NCBI GenBank assembly: GCA_032622095.1 | Contig: CP136066.1 | Location: 131,657,917 to 131,721,916 of the forward strand | Direction of reading: 5' to 3' | Length of the DNA stretch: 64,000 bases | Origin: Siphonodentalium dalli | Taxonomy: Eukaryota > Mollusca > Scaphopoda > Gadilida > Siphonodentaliidae | In this document: positions 59,913-64,000 of the stretch, piece by piece | How the letters are laid out: each line of letters starts with the position of its first letter | Numbering within the stretch: position 1 is the first letter of the stretch | Translations under genes and position numbers: made by a program | Notes under the pieces: generated by a model | Seen by the model: only the letters and a program-made list of their open reading frames with translations | The model's database searches: none | Told to the model about the DNA's origin: nothing

Positions 59913-61605
59913 GGAAATATGTATAAACTTCTTGAGAATTACTTGGAATCTAGAGAGCAGAGAGTTACAATCAATGGGGTGAGCTCTAATTGGATGCCTG
60001 TTTCAGCTGGAGTCCCCCAGGGGTCCTTACTCGGCCCTCTGCTATTTTTGGTCTACATAAATGATATTGTTGGAGGGATAACTAGCAATATTCGCCTATT
60101 TGCGGATGATACTTCCCTTTTCTTGCCGTTGAAGACCCCACCCTTGCTGCCAACGTAATGAACCAAGATATACAGCGAATATATGAATGGTCGCAAATCT
60201 GGGCCGTTAAATTTAATCCATTGAAAACAGAGTCTATCTTAGTATCCCGGAAGAATATTATTGAAGATCATCCACCCCTTAGGATGGCAGGTGAAGATAT
60301 CATAGAGGTGACTGAACATAAGCACCTAGGACTGACATTTAACGATGAAGGGAAGTGGAAAAATCACATCGAAGATATTGAAGAGCGAGCCTCACAACGG
60401 TTATACATACTTAGGAAGAATAAATATGCTCTAGATAGGAGAACATTAGAGCGAATTTATCTATCATTTATACGCCCCGTCTTGGAATATGCTTCCCCTG
60501 TGTGGGACAATTGCACGGCTGAAGAATCACAATTATTAGAAGATATACAATATGAAGCAGCACGTATAATAACTGGGGCTACTAGGAGTTGTAATAGGGA
60601 TGAATTATTGGTAGAAATTTGATGGCAGAAACTATCGAAAAGGAGAGAAAAATCAAAACTTGCTCAATTCTATAAAATGACGAGAAAATCAACCCCACAA
60701 TATCTATATAACTATGTCCCAAGGGATTCAACAACTTCAAGTGGATACCCATTCAGGCACGATAACTTAAGACGTCCCTTTTGCTTTTCTACCTCTTTAC
60801 AAAAATCATTCATACCACATGCTATTAAACTTTGGAATGAATTATCAGACGAAGCGAAAATGTGCGAAACGGTTTCCGAATTTAAACAATTCCTGAATAA
60901 AGATTGTATAGAACCTCCACAATTCTACGAGTATGCATATACACGGCAAAGTCAAGTAATCCACTGTCGAATACGTCTCGAATGCAATAATCTGAATGAT
61001 CACTTGCACCAACATCACTTACAGGATAATGCCGATTGTACTTATTGTGGCCTGACAGAGACAACTGAACACTTCTTCTTATACTGTCGAAAGTTCACGA
61101 ACGAACGAACGATATGCTTCCAAGGTCTTCATAACAGACCATGTTTAAATGATCTTATTAAAGGATCTCAGTCATTAACACTAGATCAAAACATCGATAT
61201 CTTCGCAAGAGTACAGAAATATATTCTACTTACAAAAAGATTCGCGACTAACTGAGAGAAAACAAACTATGCATCAACAATGCGGCAACCCTTGTCTCAT
61301 TGAACGGGTTGGTGGGGACCATATGGGCGCTGAGGGGTGGGCAGGCAGGAAGCTATATATATCCATTATTAATTCGCAGTCAACATAACTCATTTAGATA
61401 TTAATGATAAACCAGTTATCACCCATGTGAATATCCAATGGGGAAATGACAAATATAAGCTTACAAAGCTTACAGTCAGATCCTTTTCTCATCTCTTATA
61501 TGCTGGGACACACGTGTAAACATTTTGTAATAAATATATGTGTTGTAATTAAAATTGTATATGTATGTACACACTTGCTATTGAGAATAAAATATTGTTT
61601 ACACT
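59913..61605 (+). mobile_element. 5'-truncated LINE with 12-bp TSD
   Basis: AAATGTGTGACA occurs at 59,901-59,912 and 61,606-61,617. The insertion begins in mid reverse transcriptase and ends AATAAAATATTGTTTACACT. The 3' end lies only ~70 bases from the stop codon of the minus-strand LINE ORF2, so it probably landed in that element's 3' untranslated region. Confidence 0.9.
59916..61255 (+). pseudogene. LINE ORF2 remnant: RT palm to Cys/His end
   Basis: From the truncation point the frame reads NMYKLLENYLESREQRV, then AGVPQGSLLGPLLFLVYIND (60,008-60,067) and LFADDTSLFL (about 60,096-60,125) with both catalytic Asp of the ADD motif. A one-base shift near 60,130 moves the frame to MNQDIQRIYEWSQIW (60,158), HLGLTFND, FIRPVLEYASPVWDN (about 60,467-60,511) and RIITGATRS. 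A TGA at 60,620-60,622 replaces what is probably a Gly codon (ETGW in the 57.2-kb copy). The frame then continues to CTYCGLTETTEHFFLYCRKF (about 61,037-61,096) and stops at 61,255. One shift and one nonsense change make this the least decayed of the three. Confidence 0.85.
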
Positions 61606-61675
61606 AAATGTGTGACAAAAATGCTGATATTGTGTCTGGAGATATGTCGCTCAATTATTCACATGATTGTTGGTG

Positions 61676-64000
61676 TTAACGCGCGAACTTAGTTACAATT
61701 GCTGTTTGGTAGCTACTCCACATGTGGTTGGCCAGCTTTACAAAGAAGTTGATAAGCATGAGTTCAATTTGAATGGGACCCTCCATCTGAGCTGGTATGC
61801 ACCCAAGGAAGACTGCCACCAGATTCATGGAAGATAGGGAGTCAAGAAAACAAGACGTGTCTGTACCAAGCATGTCAATTATTTTATACCAGACCTGATT
61901 TCGGGACTGGCATAAATATGGACATTCAGTTATAACATGGACCACTTCACAAGATATTTCCAGTTTGCACAGCGAACAGTTTGAATTGAAATCATAACCC
62001 GACTTTGCGATGAGTTGTCCTGCAACCGTGTAAAGGTGCTTATCTTGTGGGAACAGTTTACAGGATTTCCAAAGTCTAGACATGGAAAGAGAAGGTTGAA
62101 TAGATTGAAAAATGCTGAGGTTTACATTAGATTTCACTTTACAACGCCAATCTTCTGTATATAGTTCATCAAGTTTATTTTTGACCATCCGTTTCCAGCT
62201 AAAGCGCGAGGGAAATTTGTATTCGCGCGAAAATGTTTGAAGCACAGTTGCGAGTTCTGTTTTCTCGAGAATTTGTGTGACGTCTTTAAAGAAAGAACTG
62301 CCAATATTTCCAACTAGGTTAAACTCATGCATTCTAAATAAGAACACTTGTTTGGCAGTTTTTCTCGGATCAGCTCTGCACAAAGCTCCAAGGAATGACA
62401 GCTTGCGTTGGTCGATGTGATAACTTATCGATTTGATACCACATAGTCCTTGTGCGATGCATGTACTTGTTCGAACGGGCAAGCCTTGGAAATTTTTGAT
62501 GCAACATCTATGTGCCTTCTCAAGCTTTCCTCTTTCTGAGTTGGAAATGTTCCAGAGTAGTTCTGAGCCATATAAACCGGCTGGTAATACCATTGATTGA
62601 TATATTTTTGTGCTGGTCATTGGTGTCATTCCACCGGCATAAACTCCAGCATTTGAAAGTGAAAAATAAGCTGCCTTCAGCTTATCACACACTGTCCCAG
62701 ATAGTGCCGAAATGTGCGAAAATTTGCTCAATTTGATTCCCAAATGGACAACGTCCGCTTGGTCTTTTATTTGCGTGTCGCACAGGGACCATGAGCGGTC
62801 CGAATTTTTGAATTGTGACATTGATTCATTGAAAACGATGACGACAGTTTTGGATGCATTGTATCTAAATCGCCAAGTAGTACTAAACTGAGTACATATA
62901 TCGCACATCATTGGAAGGCCATGTCCTGTGAAGGAAAGGAGAGTCATGTCGTCTGCTTGAGTGGGTGCACAACAATTAGTTGACATCATAGACATGCCGT
63001 GTTTAGAAGCGACGAGCTGACTAATTAGATCATCGATGTATAATGAATACATTAGAGGAGATAACAGGGATCCCTGTCTGGCTCCTTGTAGAACATCGAA
63101 CCATCGGGACAATGTATTATTATATTTCACACAACATTTGATTCCTGTGAAGAGATTGCGCAGCACGTGCCATATGTTACCACGAATACCTTTTAAATAC
63201 AGCTTATACATAAGACCATTTATCCATACGGTGTCGACGGCTTTCTGTGTATCCAGAAAACACGAGTAAAGTTTATTGCCTCCCTCCGTAGCAAATGATA
63301 TGCACTCTTGTACCATATATGAGGCCATCATTGCACTGACACCTTTCTGGAACACGTGTTGGAGAGGGTTAGTCCGAATGAGATGTGCAACATTATTTTG
63401 GAGGCGCGACAGAATAACTTTCTCAAGATATTTATATATGACGGGGAGAATGGTAATGGCTCTGTAGTTATCAAATAAGTGTTTGGGTTTTGTGCCACCT
63501 TTGTGAAGGGGAACCATGATTCCAAGCTTGGATTTATCCGGAACGTGATGAGATTGGAGTATTTTGGTGAACATGTAAGCAGTTCTATGTAGTAATTCAT
63601 CGCCGCCGTAGATTATATGTTCGTAATTTAGTTTGTCAAAACCCTGAGCTTTGTTTTTGGTAAGAATGGCACGCAGCTCCGCGAGCTCTTCGAATGTGAC
63701 AGGATAGCATAGTTTGATATCAATAGGATCGCCGTTTGATCTGAGAGATTCTGTTCTCACAAAATCTTCAACATGTGTATGCCATGAATCACTGAACGTT
63801 TCATTATTTAGTGGTGCGTAAAGACATTCAAAGTACGAAGACCAGGCCTCAGATACTTCTTCCGGAGTACGAATTACCTTACCGGTGTGTTCAAAGTATG
63901 TCGAACAGCTATTTCGATTTCTACGGCGTCTCGAGTTGAATAAGTGAAAAAAAAGTTCCTGATCCATCTCAGCAGTTTGTTCGAGTTCTGCGTCACATTG
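61676..64000 (-). CDS. LINE ORF2 (RT domain), open to window edge
   Basis: The frame is open from the stop at 61,676-61,678 to position 64,000, so the 5' part (expected endonuclease) lies outside; the ATG at 63,967 is internal. Counting from it: NKAQGFDKLN (residues 105-114), LEKVILSRL (181-189), palm motif A LDTQKAVDTVW (239-248, D present), GARQGSLLSPLMYSLYIDDL (295-314), motif C QADD (337-340), HLGIKLS (408-414), and a Cys/His end CSLCK...HVITECPYLC (about 660-685). It is a different lineage from the three truncated plus-strand LINEs: QADD replaces the common YADD, and the C-terminal region is longer. No stop or frameshift over about 775 codons suggests a young copy. Clade not assigned. 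Confidence 0.85.
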   Translation of the reverse strand, partial: QCDAELEQTAEMDQELFFHLFNSRRRRNRNSCSTYFEHTGKVIRTPEEVSEAWSSYFECLYAPLNNETFSDSWHTHVEDFVRTESLRSNGDPIDIKLCYPVTFEELAELRAILTKNKAQGFDKLNYEHIIYGGDELLHRTAYMFTKILQSHHVPDKSKLGIMVPLHKGGTKPKHLFDNYRAITILPVIYKYLEKVILSRLQNNVAHLIRTNPLQHVFQKGVSAMMASYMVQECISFATEGGNKLYSCFLDTQKAVDTVWINGLMYKLYLKGIRGNIWHVLRNLFTGIKCCVKYNNTLSRWFDVLQGARQGSLLSPLMYSLYIDDLISQLVASKHGMSMMSTNCCAPTQADDMTLLSFTGHGLPMMCDICTQFSTTWRFRYNASKTVVIVFNESMSQFKNSDRSWSLCDTQIKDQADVVHLGIKLSKFSHISALSGTVCDKLKAAYFSLSNAGVYAGGMTPMTSTKIYQSMVLPAGLYGSELLWNISNSERGKLEKAHRCCIKNFQGLPVRTSTCIAQGLCGIKSISYHIDQRKLSFLGALCRADPRKTAKQVFLFRMHEFNLVGNIGSSFFKDVTQILEKTELATVLQTFSREYKFPSRFSWKRMVKNKLDELYTEDWRCKVKSNVNLSIFQSIQPSLSMSRLWKSCKLFPQDKHLYTVAGQLIAKSGYDFNSNCSLCKLEISCEVVHVITECPYLCQSRNQVWYKIIDMLGTDTSCFLDSLSSMNLVAVFLGCIPAQMEGPIQIELMLINFFVKLANHMWSSYQTAIVTKFAR

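Overview
The window looks like intergenic DNA from an animal, AT-rich by eye, gene-poor and dominated by mobile-element remains. Its non-LTR retrotransposons, Helitron-type repeats with GTCT/GTGT heads and 'CCAAGATGGC' satellite suggest a marine invertebrate, perhaps a mollusc or other lophotrochozoan. That placement is inference. There is no bacterial gene layout, no CRISPR array, and no rRNA or tRNA gene that I could recognise. Only one stretch resembles a host exon: 26,479-27,115 (+), an ATG with an upstream in-frame stop that ends at a consensus 5' splice donor.

Region by region. 1-2.33 kb: a palindromic GGACTTAAGTCC satellite was entered at TTAA by a 489-bp MITE, and a 1.08-kb hAT-type element then landed on the MITE's right edge. 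5.27-14.41 kb: a ~150-bp 'CCAAGATGGC' satellite is split twice. The first insertion is a 5.6-kb DNA element (5,723-11,325; TIR GGTCCATTCTCAGCAAA, 4-bp TSD AGTC, repeated GTAACATACGTTAC motifs near its ends) that carries a 3-kb near-perfect fold-back inside it. The second is a 5'-truncated LINE (11,614-14,007; 15-bp TSD). 15.1-16.75 kb: two head-to-tail copies of the start of a retrotransposon carrying a basic ORF. 17.16-25.56 kb: an 8.4-kb inverted structure whose ~1.5-kb arms hold the 3' end of a decayed gene, with a minisatellite and a 3-kb Helitron-type element in the spacer.

30.47-33.92 kb: a DNA element with ~77-bp TIRs and 5-bp TSD TAGAT, carrying two head-to-tail Helitron-type elements inserted exactly between A and T. 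34.2-35.1 kb: a long-TIR fold-back element. 36.56-37.31 kb: CTATTCCGAAGG arrays. 39.41-39.52 kb: a ~111-nt hairpin. 41.2-45.4 kb (-): a decayed large gene of an uncharacterised invertebrate family with Cys-rich ends and a possible FEN/PIN-like core, next to a LINE-type ORF1 (coiled coil + RRM). 53.1-53.6 kb: the second copy of the TTAA MITE. 55.1-56.2 kb: a TA-flanked TIR element. 57.2-58.5 and 59.9-61.6 kb: two more 5'-truncated LINEs with TSDs. 61.7-64.0 kb (-): a long open LINE ORF2 running off the window.

There is no operon or pathway here. The interest lies in the nested insertions, where target duplications and unoccupied paralogous sites let the order of events be read from the sequence, and in two remnants of the same little-described protein family.
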